In this document: positions 12,637 through 23,627 of the stretch, piece by piece
Layout of the letters: the number at the start of each line of letters is the position of its first letter
How positions within the stretch are numbered: position 1 is the stretch's first letter
Assembly (NCBI GenBank): GCA_963989385.1
Contig: OZ022512.1
Coordinates: forward strand, 28,169,899 to 28,233,898
Direction: 5' to 3'
Source of the DNA: Ctena decussata
Lineage: Eukaryota > Mollusca > Bivalvia > Lucinida > Lucinidae
Length of the DNA stretch: 64,000 bases
The notes under the pieces: generated by a model
What the model was told of the DNA's origin: nothing
Seen by the model: the letters and a program-made list of their open reading frames with translations, nothing else
The model's database searches: none
Position numbers and translations under genes: made by a program

Positions 12637-12954
12637 AGGTTGGGCCTGTAAAATCGATTTAAGCCCCCCAGTAATTCATTACTGACCGTTCCAAGGCGGT
12701 AGTTCTGTTGTGGTTCTCTGTTGCCTGTTTTTGGTGTCAGAGTTTCTGTGATGTTTTACCTTATGTATGTTCTTATTATTTTTGGTTCGGTTTGGGTTGC
12801 TGAGTGGCCACCTTTTGGGAACAAGCTGCTCACTCGGTTGGCCATATGTTCTCTGTATCTTGATTATTTGTAATCTTAGTTGTTTCCAACTATGGTTTGA
12901 GGGCTGGATTTGGATTTTGATTGTTTCAGTTCCTGGTCTTTGCATACATTTTAC
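12637..12954 (+). mobile_element. Penelope-like terminal fragment inserted in the RT domain of another copy
   Basis: This ~318-bp block runs from AGGTTGGGCCTGTAAAATCG to TTTGCATACATTTTAC. Near-identical copies lie on the minus strand at 33955-34270 and 51347-51665. It separates the PKLHK and YKARF portions of the host RT, so it is a nested insertion and younger than its host. Confidence 0.78.
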
Positions 12955-14409
12955 TTTTATGAAGCTTAGGTTATCAGTACATCGTAGGAAGTTTGTCTGG
13001 GTGTTCCTTTACAGTAACAGAAAACTTAAGGGATTAATGGTTGCTTAACTACAGAACTCCCGTCGTCTGTAGGTGTCTCTTTGTTGGCCCTTGTACCGCC
13101 AAGCTCCTGGTTTAAAGTGTTATTGTAACATAGTGTTGAACAACAACAACGTTTTTGCGGCTTGTCTGCTGGAACCAAAACATACAAAAGTTACTCTTTA
13201 ATTTTTTCTATGAAATTCTTGGATACTTCGCTGTAGAAGTCGAAAAGTAGATTTAGATTTAGGGGCAAAATGTGAATATTTTGTGAATAAAACTTAAAAC
13301 GTTTATCTACTATTTTGAAGATACCCGCTTTCCATGCATTTTAGGCATTAGGCTCAACATACTTTCGTTTACACCATCAATTACCGAACTCATTTAATGC
13401 GGATGCTATTTCTTCCCTTCATTTTTTTAAATCGATGCGGGAAGGAAATCTGTATTTTGGACCCTTAGAAACTATGAATAGAGTTCTTGAATCTTAAATG
13501 ATTTTATAATATACCAGCTGCCGGATAAATAAATTTAGAATCTTTACCGTCTTATGACTCACGGGTATTAGCATGAACGTCAAGATCTGAAACAAGTTGA
13601 TTGAAATCCTTAAAGATACTAGGTAAGTCAATAATTTAATACCTTTATCTATAAAATCTATAAAAGGAACTTTAAAATGAAATATCTTTTGTGATTTGTT
13701 TCAGAATCGATTGAGGACGGAGAACATGTTGAGTGTCACATCTAGTAAAGAACACAGTATTATACAATGGATGATTTCTATCGTAGAATTTATTCGCCTG
13801 ACTATCTAGAACATGTAATACAGAAATAAGTAGACAATTTAAAAATGACAGCATTGAGTGTCTATTATTTTCCTTTAAATTTTTCGACTAATTCTTAAGC
13901 AAAATAGTTGTTCTTTTTACAAAACGCTTTTTACGTAAACTATTTCCGTTTGTCTCAAACCATGAGACGTAGATTTACGTTTCCGAAATTCCAAATGAAT
14001 CACAATCGGCCAATTTCAAACTATTGTCCTTATGATAAATATTATCATTTCATATCAGTGGATAAGGAGTCTGTAAGAATTTGATCCATTTTAATTCAGT
14101 TTCATGTCTTTTTATTATTTCAAATCTCGAAGAAGAATATTCATGATAGATTAATTTCTCAACTGGTTGTACTGAAATATCATTCGGAGAATAACCTGTA
14201 CGTTTTAAATGTTGATAAAGAAAAGGATCAAATCGTTTAGGCTTTTTTATTCTACGATAGTGCTCGCTAAATCGTTTTTTAAGAGTACGACCAGTTTGCC
14301 CAACATACTGCATGTTGCAATTGGCTGTTTTTCAGGTCAAAACATATATCAGGCCCATAGATTTTCGGTCTAACTCTGAATTATTTACGACTGAAAATTT
14401 CCTACCATT

Positions 14410-15010
14410 CACTGATGAAGTGACCGTATACTAAATACATAAATGTTTACAACAGTTACACCTTTTGGCACTGCACTTCGAAAACTTGGATACATTCCAG
14501 GGGCCAGTTTCACAAACGATCAGAAACGTGCAGAACTCATATTTCAGCAATGTCCGACAAAGGTCAAGTTCACACTTAGAGGTCAAAGCTAAAAAGGTAA
14601 ATTTATTTGTCAGCTCCGTATCTCGAAAGCAGTATAAGATTTCTTCATAAAAGTTAATACAAATATGAAGCATCATCAGACAATGTGCAGAGAAAAAATA
14701 CATAATCCTACTTTCAGTTTTGACGGAATTATGTACCTCTGTATTTTTTGATATAGTAAATTTCAAATTAGCTTTGTGTTTGCTCTGTATTTTGAAAACC
14801 GTTTGAGATTTCTTCATGAACATTTGTACAAATACCAGATGATATGCAGAGAAAAAGAACCATAATCCTACTTGCAGTTCTGATGGAATTACGTCTCTTT
14901 GTAATTTTTGTCTAGGAATTTCATATAAGCTTCGTTTGTTTTATAGTTTTATATCTGTCTTATTATTGAAGATAAAAGCTACTGACAGAGTTCTGTCATC
15001 TCTTGTTTTC
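14410..15010. repeat. ~166-bp degenerate tandem units
   Basis: Units share GCAGAGAAAAA, CATAATCCTACTT, CAGTT.TGA.GGAATTA and CTGTATTTTTTG, near 14679-14760 and 14845-14920. No gene is seen. Confidence 0.6.
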
Positions 15011-15024
15011 TTTCCAACTTAAGC

Positions 15025-16200
15025 CCCAACGGGCGTATATTGCCCAGCACAGCGGAGCTCTTGTACCACATATGCGCATGGCGGCAATGTTGGTCATGTG
15101 ACTTGCATCAGTTGAACAAATTTTCGTTCTCTCAGCCCCTGGAGGCTCTATATGAAATCTGGTTACAATTGGCCCAGTGGCTTATGAGGAGATGTTAAAA
15201 ATTGTCAAAATATGAGAGTCCTTTGTCACAGACCAATGACTGACCATGACCTTTGAACTCACAAATCTTAATGTACCCATTAAGACAACTGTATATACCA
15301 AATTTAGGCCAAAAAACGTCACAACTTTCCATGAAATCTCATGTTGTAGCATTTATTCATATTGACCTTATCGTAAAAAGGTCAAGGTTAACCAAACTTC
15401 ATTTTTTTAACAATTTTGGTATAACCCGTGTACCTTATGTTACATACCAAGTTTCAAGACCATCAGTCTATTGGTTCTTGGGAAGAAGATTTTATAGGTT
15501 GTTGCCATATATGGGCATAGTTCCCATATTGATGATGTGACTCATACCGTTTGACCAAATATTTGTTCCTTTAACCCATGGAGGCTCCATATGAAATGTC
15601 ATTGCAATGGACCCAGTGACTTTTGGGTAGATGTTTGAAATTGTCGAAATATGAATGACCTTGACCTCTTTTACTCACAAATCTTCATGTACTCATTAAG
15701 ATGACTGTGATAGTTTCCAAGAAATCTTATGTTCTACCATTTTTCGTATAAAAGCACCAGAAAGCAAATTTGACCTAACCGTAAAAAGGCCAAGATCAAC
15801 CCAAGGTCAAGTTGTGTAATCAGCTCCTCTACAGTTTTCCGTGGTTACATTTTAAACTTTATACACATGTTATAGACATTACGAAGATGTGCATGTGGCT
15901 TTCTGATATAGATAATATCATTTTGACAGAATTACAGCCTTTTTAGATTTAGTCATTTTGGCCTTTTTTCACTTAAGGGTATTGAGCTTGCAAACCAGCT
16001 CATTTCATAGATATTAGTAGTTTTGTCCTGAACATATGTATATGCACGATGAACATAATGTAAATATGACTTTTTGATACAGTTTTTTTTTTTTTTTACA
16101 AATCATGGCCTATTTAATTTAGACATTTTGTTATATCTGAATTGACCTCAGACTGTTAGTATTTGTTCTTAAAATATGCTTTAGCGATGTACAACGCAAT
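15025..16200. repeat. Dispersed repeat with a ~435-bp duplicated unit
   Basis: It starts with CAACGGGCGTATATTGCCCA. Two units (about 15070-15310 and 15505-15715) share CATGGAGGCTCCATATGAAAT, TTGTCAAAATATGA and ACTCACAAATCTT..TGTAC. AGGTCA-type half-sites recur (TGACCTTGACCTC near 15657). Confidence 0.55.
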
Positions 16201-16249
16201 GCACGAGGGCATCCTGCGCGTCTTACAGACACAATTAATTAGTTCTTTC

Positions 16250-16420
16250 TGCTCCTGAACTCTCTCATCCTATTTCTCACTTCCTATTTCTCACTTGTTA
16301 GTGCTTACTTCCTGCTTTCATTCCCTACTTCTCATTTACTTCTAACATCGCTTTTCCTGATTCCTCTCACTCACGTTCTACTTCTACACCTCTGCCTACT
16401 TTTCAGTTCCTAACTAAAAT
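16250..16420. repeat. CT-rich low-complexity tract
   Basis: Pyrimidine-rich, with CCTATTTCTCACTT words repeated. No gene. Confidence 0.6.
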
Positions 16421-16570
16421 ACGTTCGTGTTAAACTACTGAAACACGCCACGCCACACCTAAGCTAAGGACTGTCTCCCTAAAACTAAAGACAAAGCTTC
16501 CATAATTTTCAGTGAAACCTAATTTGCAAACTGATTCGAGAACGTGACAGAAAACTTATTCAGAAACAAG

Positions 16571-18834
16571 TAGCCCAAAGGGCAACAATTGCTCACCTGA
16601 GAGAGATTGTAAACCTATAGGGATATTTAAGATGCTCAAGGGCAGCTAACTCCACAGTCAGTGGTCCAATCAGGCTGAAAATCCAAAATCATCCAAAACA
16701 TTATGTATGCCCTCATTTAATATATGCAAGTTTAAAAAGTATCTGATCAAGAGCACAATAGACAGAGCTGTCAAGGGCAGCTAACTTCGTAGTGGTTAGC
16801 CTGATCATGCCAAAATTTGAAGTTGTTTAAGATATTATGCATTTCCTCATTACCTGCAAGTTTGAAATGGATCGGATCAGTACAAACCAAGAAAAAGTGG
16901 CGACATTGATTTTTTGGATGCTCAGGGCAGGTACTCCATAGTCAGTGGTGGGTTCTAGCAGAAATGCTAACTAATCCAAGCTTTTATGCATATCCTCATT
17001 ACCTGCAAGTATGAAGAGGATCCGATGAACAATGAAAATGTGATGACGTTGTTTTCTCCATTATAAGACTAGGGGATTTTTTTCAAACGCTCAAGGGCAG
17101 CTAACTCCGTAGTCTGTGCTCGAATCCGGCCAAATTTTGAACTCATCCAAGCTCTTATGTATGTCATCATTACCTGCAAGTATGATAAGGATCTAATCAA
17201 AAACCTTGATTGCAGCACCCTGAACGTCAAACTTGCTCGAGATATTGTCATGCCCTACGTTTGTGTGAATTTATTTTAAAATCCATTGAGAAATGTAGGT
17301 GCTAGAGCGATGACAAAGTTTTTCTAAAAATAGCCACAGTGACCTTGACCTTGGGCACAGCATCCTGAAAGTCGAACTTGCTTGAGATATTGTCATACCC
17401 TACACTTGTGTCAAGTTATTTCAAAATCCATGGAGAAAAGAAGGAGCTAGGGCAATGACTAAGTTTTTCTAAAAATAGCCACAGTGACCTTGACCTTTGG
17501 CACAGCACCCTGAAAGTCGAACTTGCTCGCGATATTGCCATGCCCTACATTTGTGTGAATTTATTTTAAAATCCATGAGAAATGTAGGTGCTAGAGCGCT
17601 GACAAAGTTTTTCTAAAAATAGCCACAGTGACCTTGACCTTAGGCGCAGCACCCTGGATGTTAAACTTGTTTGAGATATTGTCATGCCCTACGTTTGTGT
17701 TAAGTTGATTTAAAATTCGTTGAGAAATGTAGGCGCTAGAGCGATGACCAAGTTTTTCTAAAAATAGCCACAGTGACCTTGACCTTGAGTGCAGCACCCT
17801 GAAAGTCAAACTTGCTCGAGATATTGTCATGCCCTACATTTATGTGAAGTTATTTTAAAATCTGCTGAGAAATGTAGGTGCTAGAGCGCTGACAATGTTT
17901 TTCTAAAAATAGCCACAGTGACCTTGACCTTGGGCGCAGCATCCTGAAAGTCAAACTTGCTCGAGATATTGTCATGCCCTACATTTATGTGAAGTTATTT
18001 TAAAATCTGCTGAGAAATGAAGGTGCTGGAGCGCTGACAAAGTTTTTCTAAAAATAGCCACAGTGACCTTGACCTTGGATGCAGCATCCTGAAAGTCGAA
18101 CTTGCTCGAGATATTGTCATGCCCTACATTTGTGTGAAGTTATTTTAAAATCCGTCGAGAAATGTAGGCAATAGAGCGATGACAAAGTTTTTCTAAAAAT
18201 ATGTGATGACGTTGTTTTCTCCATTATAACACTATGGGATTTTTTTCAAAAGCTCAAGGGCAGCTAACTCCGTAGTCTGTGCTCGAATCCTGCCGAATTT
18301 CGAACTCATCCAAGCTCTTATGTATGTCATCATTACCTGCAAGTATGATAAGGATCTAAGCAAAAACAGTTGAGAAAACGTGATGATGCCATTTTCCCCA
18401 TTATAACCCTATGGGATTTTTTTCAAACGCTCAAGGGCAGCTAACTCCGTAGTCTGTGCTCGAATCCGGCCAAATTTCGAACTCATCCAAGCTCTTATGT
18501 ATGTCACCATTACCTGCAAGTATGATAAGGATCTAATCAAAAACAGTCGAGGAAAGGTGATGACGCCGTTTTCCCCATTATAACCCTATGGGGGCTATCT
18601 GTTGCCATGGAAACCAGAGTTCTGAGCTGATCTGCACCAAAACCTAATGCAGCCTTTCCCCCACCCCAATGATGCTTCAGATAAAATTTGATTGCAATCA
18701 GCTCACTGGTTTCTGAGATATTTATGTTTGAAAATGTTGACGCACGCACCCACGCACCCACCCACGTACGGACGACGGCTCGACTCCCATCCTATAAGCT
18801 CACCTCTGAGCCTTCGGCTCAGGTGAGCTAAAAA
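16571..18834. mobile_element. Large dispersed element with CTCACCTGAG / GGTGAGCTA ends
   Basis: The left end GCCCAAAGGGCAACAATTGC then TCACCTGAG is answered by a right end TAAGCTCACC then TCTGAGCCTTCGGCTCAGGT. Each end holds a small hairpin. The inside is tandem: CAAGGGCAGCTAACTCCGTA units flank a strict 145-bp array. A GACGACGG tract precedes the right end. No transposase was found. Confidence 0.65.
17270..18205. repeat. Strict 145-bp tandem array with TGACCTTGACCTT
   Basis: The anchor TTTCTAAAAATAGCCACAGT starts at 17321, 17466, 17610, 17755, 17900 and 18045, and a truncated form at 18190: steps of 145, 144, 145, 145, 145 and 145. Nearly every unit carries CACAGTGACCTTGACCTT and CTCGAGATATTGTCATGCCC. 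Confidence 0.92.
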
Positions 18835-18879
18835 TAAGAATAGTAAAACGAATAGGAACGCCATACTGCAACTCAGCTA

Positions 18880-19095
18880 TTACGTTCTTTTAAATGCCCA
18901 AAAAGCATAAATGACCCAACGGCGGTATCGAAGTAAAGTGACCTCGGTGATTATTTCATAGAAAAAGTGACGCCTTTTCAAAAAATACTCACTCCCGTTA
19001 AAAATATGCTCTCCTCGAGAATTTCTATAAAATATTGAATCCCGGTCCTTATTCTATAAAGAATAGTGCCCCCGCCCACTCCCCGTCATAATATT
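18880..19095 (-). repeat. GACCGGGG-type dispersed repeat, inverted relative to 32.1 kb
   Basis: Read in reverse, this block matches 32080-32310: GTCATAATATTATGAC, a G-rich stretch, then GGTCACTTTACTTCG. Confidence 0.6.
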
Positions 19096-19173
19096 ATGAC
19101 TTCCAGAAGCAATGCTGTCTTCAAATATGTTAATAGCATACAGAATATTATGTCCGATCTGTTGTTACAAATT

Positions 19174-19728
19174 TAAAGATTAACTACACTTCAGGAACTG
19201 ACTGAATCAGATCCTAAACCCTATCCCCAACATCAAAGGGAAAGATTGAAAAAGACATCCCAACAAACAATAAATTACAAGTGAAAAGCCGGGTCAGCAG
19301 CTCTTTCCCAAATAGGTGGCAACTCAGCTATCTATACTGAACTGAATAATTTAGACCAACAGAAGGGTTACAACAGACTAAGCAAATTATACGAAAAACA
19401 TTTAACAACTATTTTCACCTATTTTCTATTTTTATTATAGAAGGGTTAAAATGAGAACACCATAAATTAAACAGCACCGAACATTAAACAAATGCAACCG
19501 CAACGAAAGTACTGCCTTGGGACGGTCAGTAATAACTACTGGGGGTTTAAACCGGTTTTACTGGGCCCAAACCTTCACCCTCACTCTTCGCTGCGGTGCA
19601 GACATTAGTTGGTAGTTTGAATCTTATGGGGGTCCCCTAACTTAGTTTAGTTGGTTGGGGCCGGAGTTTGCCTTGTCTGTTGCTTGGTTATTCGGGTCTA
19701 AATGATGGTTTTCTTTTGCTCCGGTAAG
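19174..19728 (-). mobile_element. Penelope-like terminal fragment
   Basis: It runs from TAACTACACTTCAGGAACTG to GCTCCGG and matches 42541-43163 in inverted orientation over most of its length. Shared marks are CAGCAGCTCTTTCCCAAATA, TTGGGACGGTCAGTAATAAC and GGCCCAAACCTTCACCC. The right part matches the 3' UTR following the Penelope-like ORF at 38690-38945. Confidence 0.72.
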
Positions 19729-19739
19729 TCGCTTATTTG

Positions 19740-20500
19740 TTGACGGATTTCAAAATAACTTGACACAAATATCAAGAGGATGTGTCAGAGACAAGGTCTA
19801 GGTACTCAACTCGAAGGTCAAGGTCATAAAGATCATCCAAGGATAATAATGTCCTGTGCTAAGTGGGTAGGGTAACATATATGGTCTAGTACTGTGTACT
19901 TTGAATAGCATTTCAGTTATTCAGAGCTAAATGATTTCTGTAAAACTGTTGATGACATGGAAAGTTGAATGCACGAAAAGATGTTTGGAACACAACTTTA
20001 TCTTTCAAAACGTAGGATTTCTGCTAAATATTTTCCCTGTAAACAGCTGCTCGATTTTCAGTATTTTTTGGCATAAAGTTTTAAGTTCATGGGGGTTATT
20101 GGAAACTATAAGGCCTAGAGATGTGAAACTTGAGCCACTAATACATCTTGTGTTGGGGATCCGAATGCATTATTCTGAAAATAGTGTTGATCTACTTTTC
20201 GTAGTTCACTGATCACAATATTTTATATTAAGTTCAATTTTCTAATGCTTTGTAAACCTTAGAGTTTGTAGTTATAAAAAGGTAGAAATACTGGCATCTT
20301 CATTGAAAAGGCTGATTATCAAACGTTCTACCTTATCTCTCCTGTTCACCCCTGTTCTTTAGTTCGATCACCATCAAACTAAATATCAAAAGTGACTGGT
20401 AAATACTATCTGACATTTTTTTAGATTTAGGTCGATGATAATTATATCCTGATAGAACTAAACGTGTTCGGAGGGTGCGCCCGAAAATGTTACATACTGG
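19740..20500. other. No gene recognised
   Basis: AGGTCAAGGTCA occurs at about 19816. A 93-codon open frame at 19931-20212 has no recognisable motif or splice support. Confidence 0.35.
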
Positions 20501-21045
20501 CATTCATGTACCACAGACCTATTTCACAAACCCATATATAGGTATACCACTTCATCACTACTGTTCTTTAAGACCACATGCGGATCAGCTGTGTTTCTCA
20601 AAGTGACTATCTAGTTGTTATACAGCATAGGGGCATTAAACACAACAGCCTTTCTACACTATTAGGGTAATTTTGAGCGCAGGCACTTAACATAATTATG
20701 TACACTGTTCCTGTGCAGGCTTAGATCTCTTCAGAGGTTAGCCAGTTCTGAGCGTCTACATTTTCCAGCATTTAATCTCTTTTATTCACTGAGACAAACA
20801 CTTGGGGGCAGCCCTGTTTCTGAGAGTCCATATCTATTCTATCACTTCATCTCTTCTGTTCTCTAAGACAACACCTAGGGACTGATGTGTTTCTCAGAGC
20901 AAATATCAACTCTATTGTATCATCTTTCCTATTTTCTAAGACAATACCTGGGGACGGTTGTGTTTCTCAGAGTCAGTATCACTTCATCTCTCCCTTCATC
21001 TAAGACAACACATGAGTGCAGTTGTGTTTCTCAGAGTCAGTATTA
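20500..21045. repeat. Degenerate ~80-100-bp tandem repeat
   Basis: TCTAAGACAACAC, then GTTGTGTTTCTCAGAGTCAG, recurs at least four times with CACTTCATCTCT spacers. Confidence 0.65.
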
Positions 21046-21336
21046 TAAATAAGGTGTGAATGAAAGCAATTGTCATCGATGATACCTTCATAGAACTGCA
21101 TTCGATGCCAGTATTTCTACCGTTTTATAACTATAAACCGAACAATTTATAAAGCATTGGAAAATGCAACCGAATGTGAAATTATTATGTTCATTGAACA
21201 ATGAAAAGTTGATCAACACCACTTTCAGAATAATGCGTTCGGATTTCCTACATAAGATGTAATAGTAGTTGTTGTTTTGTATCACAAAGCCGTATAGTTT
21301 CCAGGAATTCCTGTGAAATTTAAACTTTATGCCAAA

Positions 21337-21350
21337 CCCCCCCCCCCCCC
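21337..21350 (+). repeat. Poly-C tract (14)
   Basis: Uninterrupted run of 14 C. Confidence 0.9.
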
Positions 21351-21850
21351 TTGAAAATGGAGTATGTGTTTATAGGGTGTTTTTAAAACAGGTATCTTAC
21401 TTTTAAAAATAAAAAAATGTCCAAAACATCTTTTGAAGCTTTCTACTGTCCATTTCAGCAGAATGATTACAGAAATTATTTAGCTCTGAATAATTTAAAA
21501 GACATTCAGAATGCACTAACGGACCATAAAGAGTTGCCCCCACTTTAAAATGCTTATATCTCGGAAAAAATCTCTTAACACGCAAACATAGGTAAATATG
21601 AATAAAGCGGTTATATGGAACTGTTCATCAGCAAAATACAAAAACAAAATGGTTGTGGGCAGAAATAGGCCCGTTGAGACATCTCCCTTTGGTTGGTTAT
21701 AGCTCGTAGCTATGTCGTTGGAACAGGATACAACATAGCAAACAAGTGGAAATGACAGAGCTAACTCGCGGTCAAGATTAAATGGAACCACTGCAGAAAA
21801 AACTTATCAACTAAGCAGAACTTATATCTTAAAGACAGGACTTCTCTGCC

Positions 21851-21878
21851 GGGGGGGGGGGGGGGGGGGGGAGGGGGG
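21851..21878 (+). repeat. Poly-G tract (21 G, A, 6 G)
   Basis: Longest G run in the window; a G-quadruplex candidate. It lies 500 bp from the poly-C tract. Run length may be unreliable in an assembly. Confidence 0.9.
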
Positions 21879-22245
21879 TCTGGTTCCATTCTCACAGCAG
21901 ATTTACTTGTACAGGTATAGGTGTGAAAATTTATTCAACCAATCATCTGACCAGAATTACCAGTTGTGGTCATTTTATTGGCTGACTGGAGGTGTTGACA
22001 CTATGTGATCAAGAGGCAGAATGACACTGTTGAAGTTAATCCTCCTTTTATAGCACCACCCCTGTCTTTAATGTGCATAGTCATGTAAGACATGTAAGAC
22101 GAAAATGACGAAGTTTATCTTTGACAAGCTTGGCGTCAGAATCTTTCTGTATGCAGCACGTTCTCAGTCACAGGAATTTTCTTGCATCATTTATTCACAT
22201 GTTTTTATCTCTGCATATAGAGAAGTCTTCAAAATAAGAGTAATA

Positions 22246-23240
22246 TTTCTATGCTCCCCAAAGACGTTCGGGGAAGCATATAGTCGCCACTTCGACCATC
22301 CATGCTTCCGTGTGCTAGTCTGTTCATACGTCCGTGTTCCATACGTCAGTCTGTCCATCCGTCCGTCCCATTCTTATCCTCCCGAATTCTTGGAAGTTAT
22401 TGGTTGGATTTTAACAAAACTTCATTTTTTGGCAATTACTGGTTGGATCTCAACAAAACTTCATGGAAACTTTAAGTATCAAAGGTGGATGTGCATACCA
22501 CCTGTATCCTTTGGTTTGATGATTTTTTTCCAATAGTTATGGCTCCTTGATGAATTCCGCATTAAATGTACAGTTTTGTTACGGTATTTTGCTTATCCGG
22601 GGCTTATTTCTGAAAGTATAAAAGGGAACTAAATGAAACTTCCCACATTGATACAAGGCAATTTAAGAAAGTGCAGCACTTAAGAACCATAACCCTATCA
22701 TAAGTAATTAAGTAGTTAGTTCCCCTCTCAAGTTTTGTGTTACATTTTGCAGTATTTTTGGTTGTCTGGAGTTTATCTTTGGCAGTATTAAAGAAAATTT
22801 AATAAAAACTCACATATTGATAGAAGGCAATGAAGGAAAATGCAGTGCATAAGAAAATAACCATAACTTAAGTAATTACGGAGTTAGCTTCCTTTCTGTT
22901 TTTGTCAGACTTTCTTGTCCGGAGCATTTCTCTGGAAATATATAAGGGAACTAAATGAAACTTGTACGTAGAAGGCAGTGAGAGGAAGTGCAATGCACAA
23001 GAAACATTACCTCACCTATCTCTGGATGTATTATAGGGAACTTAATGAAACTTCACACATTGATAGAGGGCAATGACAGGAAGTGCAGAGCACAAGAACA
23101 ATAACTTTATCCAAAGTTATTTTGGAGTTACTTCCTTCTTATGTTTTGTCTAGAACATATCTTTAAAAATACTGAACAGAATTAATTTAAATTTCACACA
23201 TCGATGAAGAGCAATGAAGTGCAGAACGCAGGACGCAAGA
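22246..23240 (+). repeat. Dispersed repeat with GCTCCCC hairpin end and ~145-bp units
   Basis: It begins with ATGCTCCCCAAAGACGTTCG and GGGAAGCATA, which fold back, then a CCGTCCGTCC tract. Later units share GAACT.AATGAAACTT, CACATTGATAGA..GCAATGA and GTAATTA.GGAGTTA. The 143-codon open frame crossing its left border is not a gene. Confidence 0.65.
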
Positions 23241-23627
23241 GCCAGTTCCCTTACACAAGAAGTTTTGGTGTTTATAATTTCAGCAGTCAAAAGGATTATA
23301 CGGATCGCCCTTACTCAAACACCATGATGGCTAACCATTTTTATGCTTAGGGATGGTTTACCATAATTTGCAAACTTGAAAAAGCTGTGTTACTGAGTAG
23401 ATTTTCATTTTCTCATTTATTTAACTCTATTTTTCCACTTTAAATGCATTACAGAAAATAAATCTTTCACCAGGATACCCAGTCCACTATTGCACCCATT
23501 CAGGGAAAATCCATTGGTTTCACCGATTTTCTTGTTTCATCGCATACAGATGTCCCAAAAAACAAAAACAAAAAGAAATCTTGCAAGACGCGGTATCCTC
23601 GAAACCTTGATAAAATATACAAAAGTA

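Larger units (their letters stand above)
10157..14319 (-). pseudogene. Penelope-like retroelement, GIY-YIG endonuclease before reverse transcriptase
   Basis: Read right to left on the minus strand. A GIY-YIG domain comes first (14319-14050; MQYVGQTGRTLKKRF, then HETELKWIKFLQTPYPL). Next is a linker with SQANKFYDRNHPLYNT (13854-13672), then degraded RT segments with EHPDKLPTMY near 12990. After an insertion come RT blocks at 12637-11660 (RFIANSSSC, EKLRDLIEWTF, DNIYIRFGTKLY, KIYDKRDDFDFDIVNFPFLDGD) and a C-terminus to the stop at 10157-10159. Frameshifts and stops are many, and the RT active site reads YLDN instead of YxDD. Family knowledge: an N-terminal endonuclease marks the permuted Naiad/Chlamys-type Penelope-like elements. 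Two insertions interrupt it (10354-11499, 12637-12954). Confidence 0.85.

Noticed and set aside
12767..13048. Hydrophobic open frame shared with 33.9 and 51.3 kb
   Set aside because: Shared because three Penelope-like terminal fragments are nearly identical. Nothing shows translation; mentioned as a test in the findings.
14431..14823. 130-codon minus-strand open frame
   Set aside because: Lies in the 166-bp tandem units upstream of the Penelope-like element. No RT or GIY-YIG motif.
17270..18205. CRISPR-like regular repeats
   Set aside because: Units are contiguous 145-bp satellites with no unique spacers, in a eukaryotic genome.
22105..22536. 143-codon open frame
   Set aside because: It crosses from unique sequence into a GCTCCCC-type dispersed repeat. 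No motif and no splice support.
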